A stretch of DNA of 64,000 bases from Carallia brachiata (GCA_021464245.1 JADCRB010000013.1:12001245-12065244), one strand, 5' to 3'. Shown: positions 48,736 through 61,153, counted from the stretch's first letter. The notes: generated by a model from the sequence alone, not told the origin. Numbers and translations are program-made.

Positions 48736-50940
48736 AACGGCACCATGTAATGGTCAGATATGGCCAAATTTCATCTAAATACTATCAAGTTTGTGCAATT
48801 GTAAGTTTCTTTTGTGCAATCGTAAAAAAAAATATGAATAAAAAAAAATAATAATATTTTTTATCACTTTTTAATTATTATAATTATACAAAATATATCC
48901 ATTATTACACAAAATGTAAATCTTGAACTTATTAAGCCACTAAGATGTATGATTATACAACTTTTCCCTATATATAAAAGGGGATACGGATTGATAGGAA
49001 TTGATAAAAGGTCGAATTAAAATTTTAAATTTTTTAAATATAATATTCGATAATTAATTAGGTTGTACGTATTGATTTGGGTGCATTATTGTGCTGACAT
49101 AGAAAGTCGCTTCCTTTTACACGAAGACCCCAAAAAAAAAAAAAAAATTTTTTCATACATATTTCATAAGTGAGTTTACGGCAGTTTTAATTGATTTTGC
49201 CTATCATATCATTTCAAATAAAAAAACAAAATACACAGGACCCACACTATTACTCTGTCTTTCTCTCCCCTGCGGTCGCTCCCTTCCATGTATATCTAAC
49301 GTTTCCATTATGGATACAGTATCGACAATTTGCTAAGCCCATGCGCAGATGCTCTTCATTTCACGAAAAGTGAAAAAAGCAGGCATCTGAAAATTTTTGT
49401 CCAACTCTAGAAATAAAGTACCATGAATCTTTAAATTTTTTTAATTATATTAATAAAATATAAAAAAAATTAATTTTATCACTTCATTTTATTATTATAT
49501 AAAGTATTAATATGATTACAAAAAAATTAAAAATTAATTACATTTTGATACTTCACTCAAACAAAAAATTACGTAAAAATTTCTGAACGTATACCCACGT
49601 CCTTACGAAAATGTTGCTTTGAGGTAGTTAGCCTGTACGTCAGATAGTTATACTTGCAAATTTTTAATTTTTTGAGGAACAATAACAATTAAATATATAT
49701 ATACTATTTTTCAATAAAAAGACTCGTAAATATGGTGATTATATTATTTATAGATGAAGCTTTTTACTATTTCATCCTCATTTAACTTATTTTTATAGGT
49801 TAAATTCTTTATCTAAATACTGTAAAATCTGAGCAAGTTTCTTTCACATTCACTTCGATATTAACGAATCTGAAATTTAAAATTACGCACTCGACATAAT
49901 CCCCATTTTTATTGGCGGCGACTGTCAATAAAGGGATTTGAAATCGGGTTAATATGAGAAGAGACACGTCGAATCACCAACACATTGTTATATCAGATTA
50001 TATATATATATATGTATTCCAAAAAGGGAAAAACAAGAGTAATTACTTTACAATTTTATTTGAGAGAACATATTACAGAATATGTTAGACTAGTACATCA
50101 AATTCATAAAAAAAGTAAATTACACAATACTCAATAAAAATTACTGGTGTCACTCTCACAACTGCGTGGAGTCAGAGTCAGACATCTGTCAAAACAATAA
50201 GAACCACAAAGACCGCAAATACGGGGATGATATATATATATGAAATACGTAGGGGGACAGCAAATACTTCATGACAGTCAAATGAAACCAAATATGCGAG
50301 ATGCTGGGCTCACTGTCCGCATTTTGAATTCAATACATAAGCTTTGTTTACTCCATAATACCGTAATGGAAGGAGAAATGCCGGGCTCATATATTGATGA
50401 CGTATCTACTTTCTTGTGAATCCCACTAAAGCAATATAAAAAATAATTATAAGAATAAATTTAATTTTTAATAAATAATTAAAAATTTATTTTTAATTTT
50501 TAAAACTAAACATTAAACTTACTTAATTTAGTGTTATTTTAAATACACTTGATATTATTTTAAGTTTTAATTTCAAATTTTTTGTTCAAAAAGAATTTTT
50601 TAACTAAAAAAATTTTCAACTATCTATAACTACTCTATAACTATTTTTTATATTTTCTTAAATTTTTCCTTTTATTATTGAGTAATATATTAAAAAAAAT
50701 AATAAAATGTATCGCTAAATTTGTATAATAAAATATTACAATTATTGTTACTTTAAAAAAATAATTAAGTTGTTTATTACCGTCAAACTAAGAAAAAAAT
50801 AAATTATATACTTATCAGCCGAGATGTTTGATTTGTCAAAAATGGCAACGCGATTCTTCACAATGTAATAAGATTATCTGGACCACACTATTTTTCTTCA
50901 TAGGAAGGTACTTCCTTTTGCACAAAATAGCCACATAGAA

Positions 50941-52492
50941 ATGGAGAGCCCTCCGCTGCAACTACATTCAGGAAAAGATGTATCTAACTATGATAGACAA
51001 AAGGACCTGAAGGCTTTTGATGAATCAAAAACAGGGGTTAAAGGGCTTGTAGATTCTGGAATTGTGAAAGTCCCTTCCATCTTTGTCAGGCAGCCCAATG
51101 ATTTGATCTATTGTGACTCCAAGAAATCAGATTCAACCAACCTGCAAATTCCTGTTATAGACCTGAAAGGTTTGCGTGAACATGGCCATGTCCACAACAA
51201 AATTGTGGAAGAAATTCGGCAGGCTTCAGAGTCATGGGGGTTCTTTCAAGTTGTCAATCATGGAATCTCAATAGATGTTCTGAATGAAATGATTGAAGGG
51301 GTCCGCAAATTCCATGAGCTACCCAAGGAGGAAAAAGTGAAGTACTATTCCTCCGATCTCAACAAGAAGGTCAGGTACAATAGCAACTTTAATCTTTATG
51401 ATTCAAAAGCTGCAGATTGGAGGGATTCTTGTCATTTTATCATGGAATCAGAACCCCCAAGTCCTGAAGAATTACCTGAAGCCTGCAGGTAATCATTCTT
51501 TTTTCCCATCTATCTTGTTCCCAATTGCAGTTTTTCCATAGCCACTAAAAAAGTAAGACGCGAAATTGATACGTTATATGTCAATAGTTTTTTTTTTTGC
51601 AACAAACAATTAGAGTATTTTTTTTTCATTTTTTTTTATTGTAGAAAAACAAGCATTGGGTTGGAAAAAAAAAAAAAAGTCGATTACAATATATCGAGTC
51701 TACATCTCACTTCTATGTAACTATTTAACTGGACTCTTTCCAATTTTTACCCTCATGTAACCATTGTTATCTGTATTACAGAGACATTACAATCAGTTTC
51801 TCAGACCAAGTGATGGGTTTGGGGCTGACCCTCTTTGAACTACTAGCAGAGGCCCTTGGCCTGAAGCCTAATCATCTAATAGACATTGACTGCGCCGAAG
51901 GGCACCATATTGCGTGCCATTACTATCCACCATGTCCTGAGCCCCACCTAACCATGGGAGGCACCCCCCATAAGGATGCATCTTTTATCACCATCCTTCT
52001 CCAGGATCATATTGGCGGCCTCCAAGTTTCCCACCAGAATGAGTGGATCGATATCGATCCAGTTCCAGGTGCTTTCATTGTCAACATTGGTGACTTCCTG
52101 CAGGTAGACATCACACTCAATGGTTAGCCAAATTCTGGGAGTTCTCTGGCCTGTAAATCTGAATAGAATTTTCTTTGGGACATCCCTGTTTTCATTACTT
52201 GAAATTTTACTTATATATATATATTTTTATGAAACAGCTTTTGTCAAATGCCAAGTTCAAGAGTGCTGAGCATAGAGTAGTATCCAAACTCACTGGCCCG
52301 AGAATATCAGTAGCACTCTTTTTCACAGCACATATGTCCTCATCAAACACGCTTTATGGTCCAATAAAAGAGCTGGTATCAGATAACAATCCTCCATTAT
52401 ACCGGGAAATTCGGTTGATAGACTATTTTAATCAGTTCGTGGTGGCCAAGCATGATGCTAATGTCTCAGTCCTTGATCATTTTAAGCTATGA
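50941..52492 (+). CDS. 2-oxoglutarate/Fe(II)-dependent dioxygenase (ACC-oxidase-homolog type), copy 2, intact
   Basis: Three exons, 50941-51488, 51782-52103 and 52238-52492, with GT/AG introns, total 1125 bases for 374 aa. The N-terminus ([20 protein letters not shown]) is typical of the 1-aminocyclopropane-1-carboxylate oxidase homolog group. The DIOX_N region includes [13 protein letters not shown]. The catalytic domain has the YYPPCPEP motif, iron ligands H and D in [10 protein letters not shown], the third His in KSAEHRVV, and the 2-oxoglutarate-binding R and S in [10 protein letters not shown]. The end is DHFKL. Such soluble cytosolic enzymes oxidise small specialised metabolites using Fe(II), 2-oxoglutarate and O2; despite the name they are not shown to make ethylene. 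The substrate cannot be told from the sequence. Copy 1 lies 6.7 kb upstream in the same orientation and is a damaged tandem duplicate. Confidence 0.93.
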
Positions 52493-52744
52493 AACAACAC
52501 GGGGCATCTGCATCACCATCAACAAGCTATATCTGTGTTTGAAAGAGTAATGTCTATATATAATAAGCTTGTTTTTGTTTGTATTCACATGGTTAAATTT
52601 GAAACTTTTGAAGAGATATACTTGTTTAATCAAGTAATCATCTTAAGTTTGTAAGCATATGAAATGTTTAAACTTGAATCATGAATTTGTACTTGAAATT
52701 TGTATTTGCAGTATCTTTGTACAAACTTCTCGCACTAATTACTT

Positions 52745-53500
52745 AAAATAGTAGTTTAGTAGTAAATTGATGTGCCTTTCTCACGAATGGCTCCGGTTCA
52801 AGTCATAATAGTAGTGTTTGGAATTTTGACTTCTAATTTTTACTGTTTAACCCAAGATTATTAGAAACAGATCGGTCATTAAACCTGAAATATTAGTGGG
52901 TAAGATTCAACTGGTTGAACCGGTATTTAATAATATATATATTTATGAAAAGTAATTGAAAAAATAATATTTATAGGTAATGATTAAATATTAATTTTTT
53001 CAATTTTAAGGATTAAATTGAAAGTTTTAATTACATTTAAAACAAAATTAAAATTTTTAGTTAAAATTAGAACTTAAATTGTAATTTTAAATAATATTTT
53101 GGTTCAAATTATAATTTAAAATTTTTTGATTTGACTTGAACCGGTCCAACTAATCCGATTTTTTACTGATTTTTACTGGTTTTAACCGGTCTGATCACTC
53201 CCTCATTTTTAGGCTCAGACCGGACCAATCACCGATCCAACTGGTTGAACTGGCCAATTCAGTCCGATTTTGTTACACTGGTTTAATCATGAGCTGTGCT
53301 CCACTGATTTTAGACTTAGCAATTATTGAAATGATTTAGAGGAGTTACGTTCGGATTTAACAGTATTCGGGTAGTAGGTTACTTCTTATGAATTAAATTA
53401 GATGGGACTTTCAAAGGGGATATTTTAGCTCCAACTTATAGATCTAATGACTAGTATACTACGATGAATATTTTTTAGTGATTCAAAAAAAAAAAAAAAA
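52745..53500. mobile_element. Insertion in the 3' flank of dioxygenase copy 2
   Basis: The copy 1 flank passes straight from TTTGTACAAACTTGTC to the ACTAACAAGATGCTAAGCC region (near 46,130). In copy 2 about 750 bases lie between, including repeated GGTTGAACCGGT and AACCGGTCTGATC text common in plant non-autonomous transposons. The ends and class are unresolved. Confidence 0.5.
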
Positions 53501-53939
53501 CAGTTAAACTAATGAGAAGGTAAGCCAGTTAATAGCATTTCTTGTTAACTAGATTTATTACCGCACAAAGAGCATATGAACACAAATAAAAAAGTTTTCA
53601 TACAAAATACTAAAAATGAGTAATTTTATGATTAGAAAATAACCGAACGTAAAGTAATATTTATGCATCATATACATTTGAAAATTAATTCACATCCTTA
53701 CAGTAGTGACTAAAAAAAGGTTGAAAAAAAACTGAAAAAATGTATATATTGTGAAAGATCAATTAAATAAATTATAAAAATTACTTTTCAATAATTGAAT
53801 TATCAAATTACAAATTTTATCCGAAATTTTCTTTTTCATGTCTGGGATTGGAACTAAGTGTGGCAACTACCCAAAAAAGAAAATTTATATACTTTTTTTA
53901 GTCATGCCAATTCTTGAGAATGTTAACTAAAATAGTAAA

Positions 53940-54390
53940 TGTTTATGTCCAAATAAAAATTTTTTAGACAGTGTTTAAATTATAATAATAAGTATATTTT
54001 ATATAATTACAATAATAAAAAATAAAATAAAAAAACAGATATCAATATTTTTGTTAATTTATATTCTTTTATTACAATTATACAAAATATATTTATTATT
54101 ACAGTCTAAATATTATCTTAATATTTTTTTAGTTAGCTAACTTAATAGTTGAGGGTGTCTCGTTAAAAACCAAAGGGTCCCGCCTTACTAATTGAAGAAG
54201 TATATTCCAACTACTCGGATAGAACCCGAGACACTCTTAATATTTTTTTTAACTTGAACATGTAAAGAAGCTTCAAGTAAAAAGACTTTCTGTGTTGGAC
54301 TTGCTCCGACGAGATAGTCCAGGTGTCCCATGGCGTTGGGGGATGAAATTGTAAGGACGTAATGTCGTAGAATAAAAAAAAAAAAAGGCT
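53940..54390. mobile_element. AT-rich insertion in the 3' flank of dioxygenase copy 2, includes a fold-back
   Basis: Absent from the matching part of copy 1 (near 46,605). 53,965-54,130 folds back on itself: AATAATAAGTATATTTTATA is mirrored by the reverse complement of AAATATATTTATTATTACAG. Confidence 0.5.
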
Positions 54391-54604
54391 TTCTTGTCAG
54401 GTCCCGTCTGCAAATAAGTCGATTCATCTCTTAAAAGTTCAACTCGAGGAAACCTGCTGGGGATAGAAATCCCACATCGGTGGGACGTGAAAGAATTGAA
54501 TGAAATATAAGTTTAGGGATGAGTTAATTAATTTTAATTTAAATTATTTTAATAAGACAATAAATTTATTATCCGAATAAAATAAATTTAATACATACAA
54601 TGAT

Positions 54605-54775
54605 ACAACTGTTGAGCTTAGGAGGTAGTGGGGGTGACCGTCGGAAGACCTTTCTACTAATTTCTGCCTTGAACTTGTGGAGAGAACATTCATTATTAGA
54701 AGAAATTCCGGCAAAGAAAGACGACCAGCAACGAAGCAACAACCTAAAATAGAATACAATTATAACAACCGAATT
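54605..54775 (-). pseudogene. Small secreted peptide relic, copy C (inverted)
   Basis: On the minus strand the frame gives FFAGISSNNECSLHKFKAEI and SRKVFRRSPPLPPKLNS, the conserved core of copies A and B. The N-terminus is not a good match to their signal peptide and the polyproline tail is lost. The flank at 54,780-55,740 matches the 3' flanks of A and B but in the plus orientation, so the coding part alone is inverted. Confidence 0.7.
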
Positions 54776-55198
54776 CATCAAGGCATCATGTCTTGAACTG
54801 TTTTTTTTTTTTGCTCTATGTAAACTTGGGAACTGCAATCTTCTTATTTGATTTTCTTTTCTTTTTTTTTCAAAAGCCAACATATATGTTTTGAAACTTG
54901 GAAGCCCATATAGCTCGTTGTAAATTACTTGCGTCGATGTATAAACCAAAGTCTATGTCTGTCTTCGTGACCGGTTAATTGATTCGACCTGGTCCGATGA
55001 ATATAGAACAAAGAAGTGAAACATTGCAAAAGTTTCAAAACTCTCCCACAAGATCTCTCTTCTCTAGAACTTAACAACTAGTAAAGAAAGAAAAAAAAAA
55101 AAGGTCTCTTGTAGAAATTCTCACATCTTAAGATTTTTTATGTATAAATGCTATTACTATAATTTTTAATGTAATTTTACTCTAAATAGTTAAGTTTT

Positions 55199-55396
55199 CT
55201 TTTTTTTTTGTTTGATACCGTACAGTATCTATCTCAATGGACTGACTAATATGGATCGACTTAGGTAGGATCCCGAAATACGGTAAAAGTCTCACAGTGA
55301 TTATTTAACGCGACTACATACCTAAAGACTCGAACTCAAGACCTCTAATTAAGCGGCAACGGACCACCCCAACTATTCACGCCAACGCTTGCTGAT
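55199..55396 (-). mobile_element. SINE with 14-bp target duplication
   Basis: Absent from the same place in copies A and B. Read on the minus strand it has a tRNA-like head with a B box (GAGTTCGAGTC, at about 55,327-55,337) and ends in an A-run (seen as T-run 55,200-55,210). It is flanked by AATAGTTAAGTTTT (55185-55198) and AATAGTTAAATTTT (55397-55410), a 14-base duplication with one mismatch, typical of LINE-mobilised SINEs. Confidence 0.75.
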
Positions 55397-55410
55397 AATA
55401 GTTAAATTTT

Positions 55411-56900
55411 TGATTATGTGGATGACTGCCAACAGAAAGTATTTGTATTTGACTTCAAAATTTCATATGAAAATTAGAAATTAATTTCCAACATGAAAAA
55501 AAAAGTTACAAACTATGAGCATTCGATCCTTCTGGTTACAATTTAACGGCAACCGGCCACTGTGACTGGCTACAGGAACTCTTTACTTAGGCTACAGGAA
55601 CTCTTTACTTAGGCCTTATTTAGTGTATCTAAAACGGAGCAAGTCCACTTAGTATAATTATCGTTTTTTATTTTTCGAGTTAAAAGCGCGGCTAGACTTA
55701 ACAATATCAAGAATTGGCTTGGCTGAAGGTGCCTGCGGCGGCTAGAAGTGTGAAATTTTGACTTAAGTTAATTCAGATCTAATTATAAAATTTGACTCAA
55801 ATTGGACCATAATAACTTGACTTAAAAATAATTTGAATCAAAATGATTTAATTTTTTTTAATTTAAGAGACCAAAAAAAATAAAAATTTATAATATTTGA
55901 TTCATATATTTTATATTATAAAAAATATAGATATTATTTTTTTCACTATAAATATTAACCATAAATTCTTGTTAAAATATTTCGAGATTTTTAAAAATTT
56001 TTATATTTTATTTTGAGTATTTAATTTTTTTAAAAAAAATTGAATTATTTTTTGATTATATAATTTTTTATTTTTAAGAATTTCTTACAAAATTTTGAAA
56101 ATTTTTTAAAATTATAATTTATTTTATAAAAAATATCACATTATTATTTTTTTAATAATATTTTTAATTTATAGATTCATAAAATTGAAATGACCTAATT
56201 TAAAAAGATTTAAAGATAATTTAACTTAATAGCAATCCACCTTAAAATAATTCAGAATTCAAAAGAGGCTGACTTGAGCTCGATTTGACACTTTATTCTA
56301 ACGCCTCAGACACTTGCTATTACATAGCTGCCTAGTGGGCAGTACCAAATATTTCATTCCGTAAGAAGAAGCGAACAATGAAAGGTGTTAGACAAACTGT
56401 TTGACATTCAGCTTTCAAATCCAGCCAATTCATGGCTGGCAAAGTTGACTTCTGAATCTTTCCCATATCCCAAAAAGAAAGTTGACTTATAAAATTCTAA
56501 ATATGAGGCTGGAAAGATTTATCAAATTCTTGTAGAAGTAGGTGCGTGGGTGGCAATGGGTCTTCCATTAAAATTTCCTAGCACATTCCAAATTCAATCA
56601 TTTATTTATATATTTATTTATGTTGGTGCTTAGAGAGCAAGAACATTAAATATTAATAATTCAAATAAATTTATCACTAATTCTTATTTCGTTGTAAACA
56701 CTCCAATTTGCTTTTCCTTGTAAAACATTTCAAACATACCCGAGATTCTATGTGCGAGATTTTTTACTACTTATACTTTAGATGATTTATATAAGAAATT
56801 GAATCAGAGCACTAACAGTTTACTTCCAACATGAGCCGACAATCAAAGGAGCTTACTTTCCTGTTTGTCCATTTCTTTCTGATTTTTAAAGTGAAAAAAA
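55411..56900. other. Intergenic DNA matching the peptide A/B flank
   Basis: 55,490-55,740 matches 33,000-33,115 and 35,460-35,580. 56,380-56,480 matches 36,120-36,240, and 56,530-56,850 matches 36,590-36,910. No gene recognised. Confidence 0.6.
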
Positions 56901-57056
56901 AAAATCCATGACATTACTTTATCTTTATATATATATATATATATATATATCTCGACTCAATTATCACAATCTAACAGTCCACATTAGTGCGTACACCTCA
57001 CGTGTTTTTGATACATATAAGTACATCATTCACTCCTCTTCTCTTCAACTCACAGT

Positions 57057-57323
57057 ATGGCAAGGAATGAGGTCCGTGCCATTATATTCGCAGTTTTGCT
57101 CATTGGAGTCTTGGCACTCATCGGCCCAAAAACTTGCCATGGCAGGGAAACTGCAATGAATCTCGACAACGAGACGAAGCATCTAGTTTTGCCCAGAAGG
57201 GTCTTCCAGCGTTATGATTTTAGAAGGCGATATCCCATTAACGAAGCACCTCCAGCGCCAGCGGTTAACAGGATGCGCCACCAAGGAGCACCGCCACATT
57301 CACCGCCTGGATCCATAAATTGA
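57057..57323 (+). CDS. Small secreted peptide precursor, copy D (intact)
   Basis: An 88-aa frame from ATG 57057. Residues 1-28 (VRAIIFAVLLIGVLALIG) form a signal peptide with a likely cut near TCHG. The mature part has LPRRVFQRYDFRRRYPIN and a Pro-rich end with APPHSPPGSIN. The RRVF text recalls SRRVFRR in peptide A, so the two peptide types may be distantly related. No named peptide-hormone family fits clearly. The decayed paralogue at 39,062-40,137 shows it belongs to the segmental duplication. A TA run at 56,928-56,951 lies upstream. Confidence 0.65.
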   Translation: MARNEVRAIIFAVLLIGVLALIGPKTCHGRETAMNLDNETKHLVLPRRVFQRYDFRRRYPINEAPPAPAVNRMRHQGAPPHSPPGSIN

Positions 57324-57329
57324 ACGGAT

Positions 57330-58296
57330 CCTTCATGCATATGCATTATCCGGATGTACCTATATTGTCTACATATATATATAGTCTTTCCCTCCAGTCA
57401 TTTTGATTTCGTTCCGTTAAATTTTCTTTGTTTGTGCTCTTCATAGTTGTGGATTCAAAATGTCATAATTAAAGTTAGAGATTCTTCCCATTCTTGTGAT
57501 TTGAATTCTTTTAGTAGGCACTAACCAGTTAGTCCAGCTAAAAAAAAAAAAAAAACAATTTGCCCTTTTGAACAAGTAAGATTTAAGGTTCCTGAAGCCT
57601 AGTGGTAGTGGATTTTCCTGTATTTGAGGTCTTTTTTTTTCTCCCAAAAGAATTACAGCGCAACAGTCGGAGAGGAAGTAAACCTCGACCTTGCGGTTCC
57701 AACCAATTGGACAAAGCCTAACACTCTCCGAGAAAAACTGTATCAATCCTCACAAGAATTACCTAGTAATTAAATTAATAAGTTTCAGTAATATCTGAGA
57801 ACTAAATACTAAAGGTAAAAACCGATGAGTTATGGCTTAATTGTTACTAAAATTCTTCGGTTACAAAACTGAAGGACTTGGGTTGCATTTTCAGTCAAAG
57901 TTAATTAACGAAAAAAAAAAGCATAAAAAATTCTTCCCAGGAGAGGAATTATATTTTGATTTCAACAGGAGAGCAAAATAGAGACAGACTCTGTTAAAAA
58001 AATTTTCAGCACAAAAGATTGAAAGACTGTTTTTCAGGGGCACCTTCGAAAATCAGAACAACTTAGAATAGCTGGGGTGGCCTGTGCTGCGGTATCCAGA
58101 AATTGCCGTCAAATATCCCCAGGACCTTGGACAAGAATTGCCATGATCACACAAACCTGCAGAATTTTCTGCATTTGTTTCTGATTTTCCCTCCATGGCA
58201 ATTTCTTTCAGTTTCAGGCCAATCTTGCCATGCACAGTTGATAAGTCTAATATTTTTATAAGTATTAGGTGTAATTTTATATTTAATTTGATATTT
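57330..58296. other. Intergenic DNA upstream of the copia element
   Basis: 57,330-57,540 matches 40,140-40,350 (peptide D 3' flank). The rest has no recognised gene. Confidence 0.55.
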
Positions 58297-58301
58297 ATTA
58301 A

Positions 58302-58519
58302 TGTTAGGAAATAAGACTGATTTTCAGGCCTTAGAATCAATCAATTACATCAGTTAGGGATCCCTTCAATTATGGGAAATCCCTAATTGATGGGATTGAC
58401 TGAATTTTAGGAAATCTCTAATTAAAGAGTTTCCTTTTGTAGATGAGTTGATACTTGTATATATTAGTGTGTAAAGAAGGAATAAAGTGTGTCAGTTTTT
58501 TCCTTCTCAAATTGTGATA
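58302..58519 (+). repeat. 5' LTR of the copia element
   Basis: Begins TGTTAGGAAATAAGAC and ends AAATTGTGATA, directly followed by the primer site. The 3' end is TA rather than the usual CA. Confidence 0.95.
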
Positions 58520-58531
58520 TGGTATCAGAGC
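58520..58531 (+). promoter_or_regulatory. Primer binding site (initiator tRNA-Met)
   Basis: TGGTATCAGAGC abuts the 5' LTR and is the usual plant copia primer site complementary to the 3' end of initiator methionine tRNA. Confidence 0.95.
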
Positions 58532-58682
58532 CCTAGGAACCCTACCTGTGGGCAATTTTCTTATTGGCCTTCATTGCCGTTTCTTCTTGGCCTTCATTGC
58601 CTACAACCAAACCAACCCTCTCATTCTATTGGCCTTCATTGCCGTGGTCATTCCCTTGGCCTCTATAGTCACTACCATTAGG

Positions 58683-59066
58683 ATGTCAACTGATTCCACC
58701 TCTACTGAGATTGTCCCTGGTATCACTAAAAACACAGCAGCAAACCCGACAACTGGAGAACTGCAACAGATTAGTGCAACCTATAGACTCAACGGAAAAA
58801 ATTATTTGAAATGGTCACAATTAATCAAGACCATTTTAAAGGGAAAAGGTAAACTCGATCACATCCTCGGAACCGGGCCTAAGGAAGAAGATCCGAAGTT
58901 CACCACATGGGATGAGGAAGACTCCATGATTATGGCATGGCTCTGGAGCTCTATGTCACCTGAAATCAGTGACACATGCATGTTTTTACCAACTGCAAAA
59001 GAGGTTTGGGAATCAATTCGACAAACCTATTCCAAGGTAAAAGATGCGGCTCAAATTTATGAGTGA
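58683..59066 (+). pseudogene. Copia gag, first part
   Basis: From ATG 58683 (MSTDSTSTEIV) the frame shows the copia gag N-terminus (YRLNGKNYLKWSQLIK) and UBN2-type text VWESIRQTYSKVKDAAQIYE. It ends at TGA 59064-59066. The next frame carries on the same domain at once (KTMSTKQGNKSV), so one base is missing here. The frame is open further upstream, but the ATG at 58683 fits copia gag starts best. Confidence 0.85.
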
Positions 59067-61153
59067 GGGTCAAAACGATGTCAACCAAACAGGGAAATAA
59101 ATCAGTCACTGAATATGTTAATCTGCTGAAGGGGCTGTGGCAGGAGATTGATCAATATCGAGTGATTTCCATGAGAAACAGTGAGGATGCATCTGTACTA
59201 AAAGAATTTATTGCAAAGGATCGAACCTACGATTTCTTGGCAGGACTAAATCCAGAATTTGATCCCGTGAGAATCCAAATCTTGGGGAAAGATGATCTGC
59301 CATCACTCAATGAGGTGGTGTCAATCATATTGGCTGAGGAAAGCAGACGAGGAGTGATGTTGGAGCCAAAACCAATGGAAGCTTCGGCTATGCTAACAAA
59401 CACTACAAACCATGGTCCTAAAGAGAACTCTTACAAAGACAACAAGAGGAATGAATCTAAGTCTACAAATGAAGAGGATAAGGATTCACTGTGGTGCACT
59501 TATTGCAACAAGCCGAGACATACACGGGAAAAGTGCTGGAAATTACATGGGAAACCACCAAGTAAAGAGTGGGGGAACAAAAGTAGCCAGTATAAGCAGC
59601 AAAGGGGGCAAGTACACCTGACAGTTGCGCGAGAGGAAGAGGAACCAAAGAACTTCAACAAAGCAGAAGTTGAGAAATTGAGAAATTTTTTGGCAACTCT
59701 TGACAAACCCTCAGGTACCTGTTCATTGGCACATTCAGGTAAGTTTCCAATCTCCCATGGTTTAAATGCCTCCGAAAAAGCTTTTAGAACATCATGGATA
59801 ATTGATTCAGGAGCTACAGATCACATGACCTATACCTTTGCAAAATTCAGCACATATACTCCCTGTCCTAGTAACAGAAAAATTTCCACTGCAGATGGTT
59901 CACAAATTACAGTAGCAGGAATAGGAGACATAAAAATCAGTCCATTACTTACCCTTAAGAATGTCCTTCATGTTCCGAAACTCTCTACCAATTTGGTATC
60001 CATCACCAAAGTTACTTTTGATTCAAATTGTAAAGTTATTTTTCTCCCAACCTATTGTTTATTTCAGGACCAGGATTCAGGAATGATGATTGGACGTGCT
60101 AAGGAGAAGGATGGGTTGTACTATCTTGAGGTGCCTGAGAGCCTAGATAATAGCAAGCAGAATCATCCCTTAACCCTAGTGTCTGCAAAGCATCATACCA
60201 CCAACAAAGATATGATTTGGCTCCACCACTATAGACTTGGTCATCCATCATTTAAAACTCTTGAAATCATGTTTCCTTTTTTGTTTAAAGGATTAGAAAA
60301 TAAACCCTTTGTTTGTGATGTTTGTGAAATTGCAAAGCACAAGCGTACATTTTTTCCCATGAGCAATAAAAGGAGTTTGGTTCCCTTTGAATTGATTCAT
60401 AGTGACATATGGGGTCCATCCACAGTTTCTAATATTTCTGGGGCACGATGGTTTGTGTCATTCATTGATGATTGCACTAGGGTTACTTGGATGTTTTTGC
60501 TCAAGTCTAAAAGTGAAGTGAGTGATATAGTTCCAAATTTTCTTTCCATGATCAAAAATCAGTTTGGTGTCCATGTTAAGAGGTTTAGATCGGACAATGC
60601 TAGAGATTACTTTAATCAAAATATGTCTACTCTTTTTCAAAGGGAAGGAATCATTCATGAGTCATCTTGTGTCTATACCCCCCAACAAAATGGAGTGGCA
60701 GAGAGGAAAAATGGTCACCTCCTTTCCGTAACCCGTGCATTGTTATTCCAAAGAAATGTTCCAAAAAATTATTGGGGAGAAGCAGTCCTCACAGCTACTT
60801 ATATTATCAATCGACTCCCTACCCAAGTATTGAGTTTAAAGAGTCCCATGGAAGTTCTATCTCAATTTTACCCAACTATTCGCACAACAAGTCATCTTGC
60901 CCCTAGAATATTCGGCTGTGTCTCATTTGTTCATGTTCCAAATCAAAACCGAGGGAAATTAGATCCAAGAGCTCTCAAAACTGTTTTTGTAGGATACTCT
61001 TCAACAAAAAAAGGGTACAAATGCTACCATCCACCAACCAAAAATTTTTTGTCTCTGCTGATGTTACATTTGCAGAGGAAATACCATACTTCAATGAGCC
61101 TTATCTTCAGAGGGAGACAGCATTTGAGGAAGATAAGGATTTTTTCCTTCTAG
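59063..61153 (+). pseudogene. Copia gag (rest), protease and integrase
   Basis: In order: gag C-terminus, a CCHC zinc knuckle (WCTYCNKPRHTREKCWKLHG), the protease active site WIIDSGATDHMT, the integrase zinc-binding HHCC (HHYRLGHPS, CDVCEIAKHKR) and the catalytic triad D in HSDIWGP, D in FRSDNARDYF, E in NGVAERKNGH. The frame is lost near 61,040-61,050, at an A-run followed by a T-run. The next frame continues the chain. Confidence 0.9.

Noticed and set aside
57590..57730. SINE-like text (CCTAGTGGTAGTGGATTTTCC)
   Set aside because: An A-box-like start only; no convincing B box or target duplication.
58053..58340. 95-codon minus-strand frame running into the copia LTR
   Set aside because: It begins inside the LTR of a recent insertion and shows no family pattern.
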